From Ophioderma brevispina (lineage: Eukaryota > Echinodermata > Ophiuroidea > Amphilepidida > Ophiodermatidae): a stretch of 64,000 nt of DNA. Below the pieces are notes generated by a model, which made no database searches, was not told the DNA's origin, and saw only the letters and a list, made by a program, of their open reading frames with translations. Location: contig JAMKCH010036069.1 in the NCBI GenBank assembly GCA_023653785.1, forward strand, positions 62,001 through 126,000, given 5' to 3'. Shown one piece after another: positions 23,770-35,714 of the stretch. Position numbers and translations under genes: made by a program. Position 1 is the stretch's first letter. Each line of letters starts with the position of its first letter.

Positions 23770-23995
23770 TCAGTCACTGTAAAATAGATCATTTTGGCCT
23801 GAAAAAAGCATAGTAAGTTCAAGAAATATTTCACTCTCATCTTCTTCAGATAATGAGATTAACTGAGAGCTCGCTGAAGGCACTAAAACCTGCTAAACCC
23901 GAAAAGCTTCCGGGAACCCAGCCCCCTCCCATCAGGGGCCAAAACTGAGGCCCTCTCCATCCCTTATTTGCTCGCGCTATGGTGCTTACCCCTGG
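23770..23995 (+). repeat. Dispersed repeat, partner at 25420-25690
   Basis: Shared landmarks in the same order: CATTTTGGCCT, AATGAGAT, CTGAAGGCAC, TGCTAAAC, GAGCTTCC-GGG (AAGCTTCCGGG here), CAGCCCCCT and CAGGGGCC, then TTGCTC. Both copies end in a GC-rich segment. No termini were resolved. Confidence 0.55.
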
Positions 23996-24009
23996 TAGAA
24001 ATAGCACAT

Positions 24010-24660
24010 TGCAAGTACGTACGTACAATGGACTTATTTTCCCACATTCCAAACCTCGATATTTGGAACAACAAGTAAGTACATCTTAAGCACAATGTAA
24101 GTACAGAGAAAATAAGTACAACCCAAGTACAATGTGTGTGCTTACATTGTGGTCTTTACATTGTGATGGCAATGTACTTAATTGTACTTTGTTTTTTCCA
24201 ATACATTGTGTTATGATTGTGCTTGCCAGGTAAAGTACATTTTAAGCACAATGCAAGTACATTTTTAAGGCACAAATGCAAGTACATTTTGCAACTCCAA
24301 ATTGTACTTACCACTGTACTTGAGATGTGCTTGCTGTTGTTCCAAATATCGAGTTTTGGAATGTGTCTTATAAGGTAACTTTTTAAGCACACTCAAGGAA
24401 TGTACTTACACTGTACCTGCAATGTGTTTGCTTCTGTTCCAAATATCGGGGTTTGGAATGTGTCTTAGGCAAGTACATTTTAAGCACACTCACGAAATGT
24501 ACTTACACTGTAATTGCAATGTGCTTGTGTCTGTTCCAAATACGAGGTTTGACTGTGCCTAGCAAGTACAATTTTAAGCACCACTCGAGAATTGTAACTT
24601 ACTTGGGCTTGCTGCTGTTCCAAACATCGGGGTTTGGAATGTGTCTTTCAACGATCGACA
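24010..24660 (+). repeat. ~95-bp tandem repeat array with an inverted first unit
   Basis: The unit contains AAGTACATTTTAAGCACACT, ATGTACTTACACTGTA, CTGTTCCAAATATCG and TTTGGAATGTGTCTT. TTCCAAA(T/C)ATCG-type words occur at about 24342, 24436, 24534 and 24619. At 24043-24075 the same word block is present in reverse orientation, so the array begins with an inverted unit. The interval 24080-24300 is a denser mix of AAGTACA and AAGCACA words. Confidence 0.7.
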
Positions 24661-24864
24661 CGATCGCTATCCATTGGTTGGCACCAAAATCACGTGTCTG
24701 GTGGTATTCTTCGTGTTGTACTAGACATGTCGCTACTTCTCTCCGGGATTTTTCCCTCTATAGTAAAAATCCCACCATTAAACAACGAAAGTCTGATTTT
24801 TTTAATTTGTCACAAATTCAATAATGACATCATTTCATGGAGAAGGTTAACTTTTGCCTATTTG

Positions 24865-24970
24865 TGAGTATATACATGAAAAATAGTATTAGGTAATACG
24901 CGTGCATGGTATACGGGAAAAATAGTAATTAAGGTATACGCGAGCGTATACTCAAAATAGTAATTGTGTA
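24865..24970 (+). repeat. Short tandem repeat of GTATAC/AATAGTAATT blocks
   Basis: Three units of about 40-45 bp combine GTATAC or GTATATAC, AAAATAGTA and GGTATACGCG-like words. Confidence 0.5.
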
Positions 24971-25419
24971 ATTAGGGTTGGTACTCGATTATCTGTGTGT
25001 GTCCCCTCTAAGTAACCCCTGTCTCCTCCTTGGTGTTTTGAACTTTTGACGTAAAGGAGTCTACGCAAAAATGAGTATCCGGTAAAACAAATTACCACCA
25101 GATCACTGTCGCCAGAACTATAAGTTAAAAATGTGTCTCAAAACATACACATTCTTCATTTACCAAATATCTACCAAATTTGTTATACAACAACACTGTG
25201 GTAAATATCCCAGAGACCAATTACTGACTAGCCAAAGTTATAGTACTAGTATTTACTGGGTAGGCGGCACCACTTTAACATCTTACTTACCAACTTTCCA
25301 AATGCTGTATTGATCTTCATTAATTGAGAATGTCATGTCACAATATTCCTACCCAACATCACTATAGTTTATAGGACTCACAACGTCAAAGAAACTGATA
25401 CAGTGGCAGTGCTCCGACA

Positions 25420-25690
25420 GTGCTCGTCACTGAAAAAGAGATTTTTCCATTTTGGCCTAAGTAAAGCAATTTATAGTTCAAAAAATAATTCATCTCTTTC
25501 AATATAATGAGATAAAACTCACTGAGAGATCTGAAGGCACACAAACGTGCTAAACACAAGAGCTTCCAGGGGCTCAGCCCCCTGGACCCCCGACAGGGGC
25601 CCTAAAGTGGGACCTGTGCCCCACCCATTATTGCTCATTCTACGCGCTCGGGCAACACGTAAACATCTTGTCTTGGGCACACCTCCTCTA
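25420..25690 (+). repeat. Dispersed repeat, partner of 23770-23995
   Basis: Same landmark order as the partner, with a clearer GC-rich hairpin here: CTTCCAGGGGCTCAGCCCCC followed by TGGACCCCCGACAGGGGCCC. Confidence 0.55.
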
Positions 25691-25699
25691 CCTATGGCC

Positions 25700-26392
25700 A
25701 CTCATCGTGAAAATTTATTAGGCAATATGCAGGACACAGTCTCTATGTGAAATGCATGTTCATTTCAATTGGCTACGTGTAGAGCACCGTACAAAAACAT
25801 GCGGGCTTTTTGTGACCAATAAACAGGTACGATGTGTTGTCAGGATCATTTGGGCTAAAAATGCAGATAGAATAGGATCTTCTAACCCTATTAAGCCCTC
25901 AATATCATTGAATTCTACCATTTGACAGTAAGGAATCTAGTAAAAAGAGTGCATCAAGAATATTTAAGTAGCCTATTTTGTTGTCTTTTAAAAAAGATGT
26001 AGTTCTCTCAAAAAAAACTATCATGACATATTCAGGGAGCAATTAAGAACATTTACCTACTGCAAAGTACCTTAGAAATTATCTTCCAAGAGGAGTTAAA
26101 AAGTCATTCTCCTTCAATGCACTTAAGGGGAGCTAAGGGGTAGCACCACGCTTACTCTTACTGCCCTTAAAAGATGATGTCTGGGTATTGACAATTATAT
26201 GAAATTGTCATAATTGAAAGATTCAAGGGGGGACAATTGAAAATTTTTTTCTACTATTCGGGGGGGGGCATGAAATTTCAGAAACTGAGATGGGGGGACA
26301 CTTTAAAAAACAGCGTTAAAAAAGACGGAAACCCTCCATCACCGCCCCCTTGGCCTAAATAATTAACACATACTCCCTAATAGAATATAACT
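25700..26392. other. No gene confirmed
   Basis: 26030-26130 has a faint resemblance to the C-terminus of a LINE RT, but no frame holds for more than a few residues. 26220-26310 is G-rich low-complexity sequence like 22230-22340. Confidence 0.35.
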
Positions 26393-26540
26393 AAAGGGTT
26401 CGCGTTATCGTTTATGGACGAATAATGTATCCTCGTAGAAAAAAACGTATAATAATGGTTCGGCTGCGCCTCACCCATTATTTAAACGTTTTTTCTGCCT
26501 CGGACCATATTCGTCCATAAATGATACCGCATTACCCTTT
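26393..26540. mobile_element. 148-bp hairpin MITE
   Basis: Near-complete inverted repeat. The left arm runs AAAGGGTTCGCGTTATCGTT, then TATGGACGAATA, then a GTAGAAAAAAACGT block; the right arm returns GTTTTTTCTGC, TATTCGTCCATAAATGATAC and ATTACCCTTT. A short loop near 26465-26478 reads GCTGCGCCTC. No coding capacity. Target duplication not resolved. Confidence 0.7.
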
Positions 26541-28004
26541 ATTTCTTAAATATTACGCGACCCATGGTAGTTTCCATGATTGCTGTACAGTTGTGTACAT
26601 TTGTCGGAATAAATCTGGATTTTTTTTCGCAGGAAATGAAACCTCTGCTACGTTTTATTTAGGGATATTTCATTATAATATGTGCTAAGGATACAGTGAC
26701 AACTAATGTTTTGATCTTATTTATTTGATTTATTGAGCATGTGGGCGCATACTTTGACACACGTCATGGCCAAAAACTCTAACGTTTTTGAATGGCAAAA
26801 CATGAATTTTGCGATTTTTTTAGAAGTTTTCGCATTTTTGACGTCACTGTGACGTCTACAAGGTATGTTTTTACTTTTTTTTTGGTATCAATGGACTCGG
26901 AGGGTCGTAGCTATCCATTGGTACCACTCATAATTATGATAGTTCATCAATCCGTGTCCGAGATACTAGGGGATGCGGAATCCCCCCGGCGGTGAGATGG
27001 GTCCAAAAAGCCCGGATCTTTTAGGGTTAACATTTTGACCACAGACCCACCCACAACAGAACACAGACAGGGTGGACACAGAACACAGACCATACGACCA
27101 GAGTAATGTGCCTACTGCAATCTTGCAGCGACACGAAAATGAGATTTATCCGTCTGCCTTTCTGTCGGCTATGTATTTCGTTATTTTTGAACAATATGGG
27201 GCCGATCATTGGGGCATGAAGGTATTGGAAGGACGTCTGAGTTTGTTATCAACGTGTTCAAAGTACCCCAAAAAGTAACGTCATCTAGATGTCAATTTGA
27301 GGTCAAAATGAAACCATGATCACCAATTTTGTCACAAGTACCATGACCCTGAACACAGATCAGATCTACGTCAAATGTCAGCAACAATAGGTCAACGGTC
27401 ATAACACACGGGGGAAATGCACTAGTAAGATTTAAATCTAATGTGTCTCATTATTTCTAATACAATTTTAGGCTCTAAGACTATAAGCTAAACACATGCG
27501 TGTTGGAACATAAAGACACATACCTACGTCTAAACACGTCAAAATAGAGTCACGTGATTGAATCACACTTAACGCGTAATTAGAAGGTATTTAGTTTCAG
27601 CAATAAGTGTTGGGTCTGTTTAAACCCGCGATTATACATGCCTTAGTACTAAATACTACGTTAGAATCTGAGGCTTAGAGGATTAGCAATGCTTGTGAAA
27701 AACACCCTGGTTTAAACGTGTCGCAGTCACACGATTTTATCCGTGTGACTGACTGTGATTTAGTTCTAGTAAAGTAATAATAGCATAGCGTATTATTGTA
27801 AGAATTGTGTATTGATGAAAAATATCTGAAATTTAACATAAATTAAACATTAGAACAAGCTTGCACGCGAGCCGAGAAAAACTCTAATTAGGATGATATC
27901 ACACACTAGTCCATTTTTCATTTTCTCCATCAGCCAATTTATTACCGCGCGCGGTAGCACCATGATAAGGAGTAATGCATAAACATACGTACTCACGCCC
28001 CAAA
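26541..28004. other. No gene recognised
   Basis: Unique sequence on both strands apart from the small hairpin at 27724-27751. Frames at 26792-26995 and 27072-27278 show no family motif. Confidence 0.4.
27724..27751. other. Perfect 10-bp inverted repeat with 8-base loop
   Basis: CAGTCACACG, loop ATTTTATC, CGTGTGACTG. It could form a small hairpin or be a palindromic protein-binding site. No neighbouring gene gives it a role. Confidence 0.4.
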
Positions 28005-28006
28005 TA

Positions 28007-28980
28007 GAGGAGGAGCAGAATTCCTAGGGGCTTTATTTAAGGAGTTCGTTTACCCCCCCTACAGAAAATGTTTGACACATTTGTCGTTTAGTATGGACCC
28101 TCTACAATCTACATCAATGCTAGGCATGTAGTACTCTCAAATTGTGGTCTCACTTTTTCAATAGGGGCAACTTTAAGTTTACACAGGGTCAAATTTAAAA
28201 TGCCCCAATCCCTGTTGAACTGTATGCCATAATTGACACCGTCCTAGTCCATAAGGATTTCCAAAAATGTCTAGTTTGTGCCATCTTTACCATTGGGTTG
28301 TTGGAGTTATAAGGGTAAAACTGACAAAAATGGTTAAAAAAGGTCATCTCCTTTGTACAAGGGGTCCAACATTCAAAATTTATCTGATATATTTAAATAC
28401 TTGCAAATATTGCCTGAGGTAATTGAACTCCTAAAAAGTATAGTGTTGATTATGTAATGTTTACTTCGGAGATTAAGGGTCAATAAGGTCACACCATGAT
28501 TATGTTGCCCTATGACCGATTGTGTCCCATAACATGGTACTATGCCATTGCAGATGTACAAACGACTCCTTAGTTGACACATTAAGCTCAATGACAACTT
28601 CTTTCAATTTTACAAAAATTGGGAGCAACTTCTCATTTTGACCCCTGTACAAATAGAAATTGACCTTTTACATTTAAGCCATTGGTACCCCTATAATATC
28701 CCAAACCATGGTCATAGATGGTACAAACATACTTTTTGGAATCCTTAATGATAGACGGTAAATATGGCATTCATTTCAAATGATTTTTTTCGATTTTTTA
28801 GGTTTAAAAATTTGAGACCACTTTGAAACTTAATAAATTGACCCTATTAAAAGTGATAACCACAATTTGAGATTACTACTACAAGCTTTGATAAGGGTCC
28901 ATACTAACTACCAAAAGGTGTCGAACCTTTTCTGTAGTGAGGGGTAACGATGATGGTTGACCTAGGTCCCACTCCTCCTC
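28007..28980. mobile_element. ~974-bp giant hairpin element with TA duplication
   Basis: The two halves are long inverted repeats. Outer ends are GAGGAGGAG and CTCCTCCTC, each flanked by TA (28005-28006 and 28981-28982). Inward the arms share, in mirrored order, CCTAGG, TACCCC-CTACAGAAAA, TTAGTATGGACCCT, CTCAAATTGTGGT, GGGTCAAATTT-like, and AAGGATTTCCAAAAA with TTTGT-CCATCT. The arms extend to about 28375 and 28625, leaving a loop of about 250 bp. No ORF of note. TA duplication with inverted ends suggests a non-autonomous element, possibly mobilised by a Tc1/mariner-group transposase; the family is unknown. Confidence 0.7.
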
Positions 28981-29099
28981 TACAAGACGGTGCAATCACC
29001 AGTGTTGCGAAATCTACGATTTGGTAGCCCAACCGGGCGACTTTCGCGAGTCCGCCCCGCGAACTGCAAATATTCGATGGGACAATTTCTTCTATCGTT

Positions 29100-30022
29100 G
29101 TTTTGTAGTCTCCAATCGGGGGGCTAAGGGAAAACCAAGTGAAATTCCATATTAATTATTAAAATCATATAATCGTCGGTTCCACAAATAAACTGGCACA
29201 TTTTCTTGAACAAAAGAATAAAATGTCACTTCAATTTCATTTCCCCAGATCTCAGTGACTAGTGATACACATAGACTTCAGCAAACAATGGAGTTAAAGA
29301 TATCACCGGCCCGGTATGCGGTGTAGAAAGACCTTCAAATTCCCTTTCATCTGAGTGCAGGACCATTGTTATATTGGTCTCGCCGCTGAAGAGCATTTTC
29401 AGCTGTTACGCTCTCCACTTTAGACGGCTTAACTTTTCAGGACAAAATACTTAACCTCATCACCAATAAATAAATATTTGAGGGCTTCTATAGTGCAGTG
29501 TTCACTTAACTTTGGCCATGTTTTTTTCAAATCATTTATTCGAAAAGGAAGAACATGAACAAACATCATAAGAGAATGTTGCGGTGCAGCTTGACCTACA
29601 ACTTTGTGCAGAACAAAATCCGTAACTTAATTGCTTAACTTCATTTCTATTCAATTTAACCGCCCGCGTTTTCAGAAGAAATTTAGTGTCACGACCTATA
29701 TTTATAATGTACACTGGTTAGTTATTGTGGAAAGGCCGGGTATTGTCACCAACCCGAATCGTGGAGGTGGTACCACCTGGCTAAACAATGGCCCTACCTA
29801 CCCGGCCCATGTAATATCTTTAGCTCATGTTTTGCTAAAGTCTATACATATCCCTTGGTCACTCCTGATATTGGGAAAAAGAAATTGAGGTGCATTTTAT
29901 TATTTTTAAAAAATGTGCCAGTTTTATTTGGCGGGAACAGACAGTTATGTTATCGTAAATAATTTAATGAATTTACACTTGGTTTTTCTCGCGTAGCCCC
30001 CAGAATGGTGACTACGAATTTG
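29100..30022. mobile_element. Inverted-arm element of about 920 bp
   Basis: Left arm 29100-29212 and right arm 29896-30022 are inverted: GTAGTC-CCA, GGGGGCTA, AAAACCAAGTG, AAATTC and AAACTGGCACATTTT appear in mirrored order. The 680-bp interior has no coding signature. No target duplication was resolved and outer ends are approximate. Confidence 0.5.
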
Positions 30023-30419
30023 TTATACAGTTTTGTTATTTAGGAGTCCCACGTCCCATGTTCTAAAAAGGCCCACCACGAATTCGTGACTTTTGTGCTA
30101 CTTTTCACTTTCAATGGCTTAAAAAACAGAGATAAGACGATTCGATAGGTTTTTCAAGCCGTTATATTCACGGATGACAAATGATTGATGTCAATCAGTG
30201 GCAATACAATAAAGCAAAAAAGAGAGTGAGCACCTCCCGAAGGCGAAATTTCTTTCCTTAATTAACTTTCATGTATCCCATTGTCATCTTTAATAGCACA
30301 GTTCACTTCATGGCATGATTTGATCGTTTCTATTGTTACTTTGTAATCTGTTGTATATACGCATGAGTCTGCCTTTATTTCGTTACGGTTTATATTGAAT
30401 TAAAATCCCGATGACAACA

Positions 30420-30488
30420 AATCCCTTCTAGTCTAAGTGGTTAGAATGTTCCAATCTCCTCCCGCGCAATTTCGAACCCCACATCTGC
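30420..30488 (+). pseudogene. Degenerate tRNA-Glu-like sequence (SINE head or tRNA pseudogene)
   Basis: The 5' half TCCCTTCTAGTCTAAGTGG followed by TTAGAAT resembles the acceptor, D-arm and internal box A of tRNA-Glu, with CTC at the expected anticodon place. A T-loop-like TTCGAAC (box B) follows at a roughly correct distance. The stems do not close, so it is not a functional tRNA. A tRNA-derived SINE is the likeliest origin; no 3' SINE tail was identified. Confidence 0.35.
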
Positions 30489-32869
30489 TCAATTTTTAGA
30501 AATTTAATTTGTTTCGAATTTTGTTCAGGTGAAAAAATAGATCGAGGTCCAAAATGATATTAAAAAACGCAAAATGTATGGTTTAAATGCTCCCTACCTT
30601 CAATTTTGGCGCGTTTTTTTTTTAATTCTTCGGCTACTTTTCTTCCCGTCGGCGGCGATTTGGGCGATCTTTTTTCGCGCTCGCCCGCCCTCGAATTGGG
30701 CTGATAATTCCTGGCAACCCTACAGTGTGTACGCATAAACATGAGGTGATCACGCTGGACCGGCTGGGTTATTAGCATATTTTATGAATTTTGCATCTAG
30801 GTACAGCTGGTACCTATGGTGAAAGTGTTAAGATTGTTTTGAAATTTGGCTCGAATGTTCAGAAGGGTCGAATGCAACTACCTGAGCTATACTTTCGTGA
30901 ATGAAGATACCAGTGCCTAGTAAATAAGCCCCACTGCAGGCCCTGTAGGAAATTAGTTCAAAAGTACTGATTTTGGAAGCTGCAGGTACCTGTATGGATT
31001 TTTCACAAAAGTATAATATTTTGGTATTAATAGAAAGATAACAAAATGTAATTTACATTCTGTAAAGATACTCTATCCAAAACAGGCTTCTGTTGGGAGT
31101 AATGACTTCACAAAGTCGAGTTACGTGCATTTTCCCTATACCAATTTTGTGTGCTGTGCAGCGTGCATTTTCAACATTCACGTTTCTATGGATGATGTCC
31201 GTCAACTTACGGGTCAACTTGTTGTAATGAGCACGTCGAAAGGAAGATTTTTTACCACATGCAGGAGCATTGCAGATCTTTCATATTTCATGGTGGGTAA
31301 TGAAAGGTTAGATAGCGGGATTCTTGAAATTGCTCCAATTTTTTTGAAAAATATTCCAAGTTATCAAGATTCCAAATAGGTATAGTTTGTTCATGTTCGA
31401 CCTTATTTTGGTTCGACCAATTTTTGTTTTTAAAGGAGCAAAAAAATAACTTGCTTACATTTCGGTAAGAAATATCTCAATGATATATCTAGATGATAAA
31501 AAGGGCCACTAGCCACTATATAATGTGCATTGGATTTACACAACCTTATGGCCTATTTGGCCACACAACATAAGAACTAAACAGCAGATTCTTTATCTAG
31601 GTGAACACCTTTCTTAACTTTTTACCAAAAGTCTGATAAAATTTTAAACTTTTCTTACCAAAGTCTGATCAACTTTGCTACCATGTAGCATCTGAAGTGG
31701 GCCTTTTTGGCTTCGTTCACTTTTTTCTTAACTTCAAAACCATAAGTCATACGGGAACAAACTATTCATACTTGGAATCTTTATAACCAGGCAAACAGTG
31801 TGGTGTACTTTTGAACAAGATATGAGCAATTTTAAGGTCCTCCATGTAAACTTTCATTGTCCTTTCACCGTGAAACATGCGAAATCTGCGATGCGCCTGT
31901 AGCCAAAAATCTTCCTTTGGACGTACTTGAACTCTATGCCAAATTTTAGAGATTTATCATCAAATCTCCCCCCCCCCCCCCCCCAATAAGTCACGAATCT
32001 TCTCTGCTATAACAGTAAGCAGGTTAGGTCATTAACCATACAGAGCCAATTCTTTTCTCATATCATAATATAACCGTAGGCTAATGTGTGGGCAATCGCA
32101 AGTACATTGTATCCATTGTTGGAGGCAACTAATATTTCTCGAATTGCTCACGTGTAACTACATTACAAAATTAAATTAAATGACTGAATTGCTTCCGATA
32201 TACAATTTCATTATCATACATTGCTCGTCGCCACCCGTTTTATTACCTCCCTGGCAGTGGGAAGTGGGGGCCGTCATTGAACACGAACTTGTAATTTCAT
32301 AACCACAGACGATTTGTTTTCCCTGTGGGTATATTATTTGAAATTTATATATATTGAAGGGCACCAAAAGTGTGCCATGGACAATAGACAGTATTTTACC
32401 AAAGATACACATTTTACATATTGATAGAGATCCGACAGTGGTCGCTCAGGTGAAGTTTATTGTTACAAAATAATTCCTTTAAACGTTATAAAAACAATAA
32501 AAAGGTATTTATCAGTTACGCTTGTATCAAAACGACCCAAGGGCTGAGGCGCGAACGAAGTTAAGACAATTTAAAAACTAATTAAAGGTCATTAACACAT
32601 AGACAACAGCAAAAAATACAAATGGAAGACAAGAGTTAGATGAAGGACATTACTCTGGGCATTAGTCTTTGTGGAAGAGGAGCCTCTTTTCGGAGACCCC
32701 CCCAACAATACAAAGGTCCGCTTTATGATGTTGAAGTCCGCCTTTGCCATGTTTAGGTCCCGTGTTTGTCAATTAAAAGTTTTGTCTGCAAGGGTTGGTG
32801 GCCATGGTATATGACTGACTAAGCATGACTAAGCACTGCGGTTAACCATCGCATTACGATGTGTCGTTT
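30489..32869. other. No gene recognised
   Basis: Mostly AT-rich single-copy-looking sequence. Includes a C run at 31969-31984 and a small duplicated phrase (TTACCAAA-GTCTGAT, 31620-31670). The 84-residue frame at 31125-31379 has no recognisable domain. Confidence 0.4.
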
Positions 32870-33060
32870 TGTGCGATGAAACTTTTTTTCTCCCCCCTCC
32901 ACCCCCCCCCCACCCACCCCCCCCCCCCCCCGCTCTTCAGAATTTGAAGACGGACGTGGAAAAAGTTTGGTCCAACCCGGCGAAACATTTTTTTGGACGC
33001 AAAAGGTCCGCTTCGGGCAAAGCCGCACCCCCCCCGCATAAATTCCTGGCTACGGCCTGG
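32870..33060. repeat. Poly-C tract and interspersed repeat fragment
   Basis: A C-rich tract (32893-32930) is followed by CGGACGTGGAAAAAGTTTGG, GCGAAACATTTTTTTGG and AAATTCCTGGCTACGGCC. The last phrase has the look of a common interspersed repeat. The frames on both strands (Gly- or Pro-rich) are low-complexity artefacts. Confidence 0.4.
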
Positions 33061-35700
33061 GTGACAATGGCGTAATGGTTAATGGAAGACAATCCAGAGG
33101 TGCGACTTCCATAAACCTTCCTAGGCGCGCTTTATATACCCACCATATATCCGAAGTATGACCGGAAGTTGTCTACCTACCTGAGTGTATTCTTGGGGAG
33201 CTCTGATAACCCATGGCCACGGGTATCAAATGTCTACTTATGTCAGATGTTCAGTGTTTGTATAGTATTTTGGATACAATAGCATTTACAATTAAAGTAG
33301 AAATACATGTTAATTTAGTAGATTTTAAAATGAGACTCTCATTAAAAGTTTTAGGTCTGTCCATTCACCGTGAGAGGCAAGAGGAATTATTTTAATGGCC
33401 ACAGGTAAAAATTGTGCATGGTACTCTACAAGTTATTAGTAATGTAGCTAGTAAATGTTGTTGACCTAAAATACATTATTCCACAGGTGTAGATAGCTGG
33501 GATGTTTTAATGAAGTAGTAATCAGGATGAAAACACCAGCAAACGATGTTCATTAAAACGTTGTTATTTGAACATAACTTACCATTGACAATGCAAAATA
33601 GCCTTCCTTATCACAGTTTTGGAGAAATAATGCATTCCTGTACCAATGCAACATAAAGAACTATTTTTTTTATTTGGCCATAAATAATGGGCCAACCTTG
33701 TATTAAGAGATGAGAGATATTTTATATCAATGAAGACATAATAACACAAATCTAAGTGTTTTATTTGGCCATCTTTAACACAATGGGACCAACCCTTGTA
33801 TTAAGAGATTAGCGCAAGCGGATTTGACATCCGGCCAACCATGACGTCCTTCTATCATAACAGGCATTGTAGAACTGAATGACATAAGTTTTCAGTAAGC
33901 CGATTCGGTACATTAAATTTGTACCATGAAACACAATATGTTTGTAATGGCAAACAAAGGCCTAGTCTCCGCATGGAGAGGATGAATCATAGCAATACCC
34001 CATTCAAATATGCAAGAAATCTCACTTAATTGAAATCTACTATAGTGCGCTCAAGTACCCGTGCTGTTGTCGCCGTACTTCCAAAGTAATTTAGATTGAA
34101 TCCAAATTCCGTGGGCGTCGTTGATTGCACACGCCGTCAAAAACCAAGTTTTTCTTGTAAATTATGTTTGCAAAACTAATAAGCAAATTTGAATTCTACC
34201 TTAAAAATAGCGGGGATAAGAGTGAGCTTTGAAGCCGACGGTTAGTTGACGTCAAATGACGTTGTTCTTAAAATGATTAATTGAATGAATCATTAAGAAA
34301 AAATCAAGCTTCCGATTTGTGCTGATATTCATAATTCCATTATTGCTATTTTGATATATATCAAGATTAATACCAGTTATAACCATATGCTAATTACCCC
34401 CTGTGGGAAAGAATTAAATTTGATTGATCTTATTATCAAAAAAGGACGTGATTTTCAAATAATTATCGCTTAAAAAAATAAGTTTTTAATGCACAAATTA
34501 TGTTCTCATGAGTATAATGGTTACAATGCACGTACCGACGGGAGGGGGAAGTTTCCCCTGTGGCTCGAAAAAGCCGGACGATATGGACCAAAATATGTAT
34601 TTTATCCATCTTCTTCGGAAATTTCGCCCAATTTCACAATAAATTTGGGCCAAAATTAATGTAAATTTGGCATTTCGTCAAATTGAAACTTAATTTTAGC
34701 AAATTCAACGAGACACCTTAAGAATGTTGTCTCTCTGGCCGGTAGACTGCTAGGTATGTCACTGAATGGTTGTGACAAGACGAGCGATTTGAGCACCTCA
34801 TGTGGGACTGAGTTTTAATACCGTTACTACTCTTGGTTAATATTTTGCACAATTTTTCGAAACTTCTCAATAAGGGATTTAATGTGGTATATGTCATCGT
34901 TCGGGAACAACTAAATTAAATCTCAAAGTACAGGTCTGAAAGCCCCACACACTGTCATAATTATTTAGTACATATTTTGCGTTTACTATCTAAACGGCTA
35001 GACCAATTTAAAATTACATCCTTCAATACAAGCCTTGGATTCTAATCACGCTTAATAAGGTTATCTTGTTCGTACTGCTAAAACTGATTGCATTTTGATT
35101 AAAAGGCTTGAAACCAGTTTTGGTATCACAAGCATTAGTTTTGCTTGGTTTAGATAATATTTTATTCATCGGAGTACCTGAGTGATGGTTAACAATGAAA
35201 GGTCCAAACAGCATATTTTTAAATACTCCTCATGGTTCCCCAGGCCCGCACGGTTTCATAATGTAAACAGACTGTCCCCCCAATAAAACTATACAATCAA
35301 ATATTTTTTTATCCAAAACATGAAGTTTTTCTCAACTGAACTGATTCTTTTAGGAATGTTCCAGCATTCATGAGATTTTTCATTGGTGTCATTTGGGGGC
35401 CTGGTTCAGGAGTTATGGCCAATTATATGAGACACTTGAAAACCCCGTTGGCTAGTTTCAGCTATACCGATATCAACACAGTTGCACTGAAATTCAAGAC
35501 TTCAACACATTCTTTATTGAAAATTAAAATTAAAAAAAATAGGTATAAAGTGCTGCTTCTTTTGATATAACATAATTTATAACTTTTTAATGTTACATTG
35601 TCAATAAAATACATGTAGCATTGGGAAATTCAATTCCAAACAGTCTTGTTCACTCATCCTTACTCCAGGTTTCAGAAGAAGGTAGAAACATAAAACACCC
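33061..35700. other. No gene recognised
   Basis: Apart from the small duplication at 33660-33815, this AT-rich interval shows no coding, RNA or terminal-repeat signature on either strand. Confidence 0.4.
33660..33815 (+). repeat. ~110-bp imperfect direct duplication
   Basis: TTTTATTTGGCCAT, AATGGG-CCAACC and CTTGTATTAAGAGAT occur at about 33668-33710 and again at about 33759-33808. Confidence 0.5.
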
Positions 35701-35714
35701 TCGTTGAAAGTAAA

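Noticed and set aside
25850..26130. Possible LINE RT C-terminus
   Set aside because: A few residues look right but the frame changes every few codons and no second landmark supports it.
31125..31379. 84-residue plus-strand frame
   Set aside because: No recognisable domain and no supporting signals nearby.
32819..33075. Gly-rich and Pro-rich open frames on opposite strands
   Set aside because: Produced by the long C run; low complexity.
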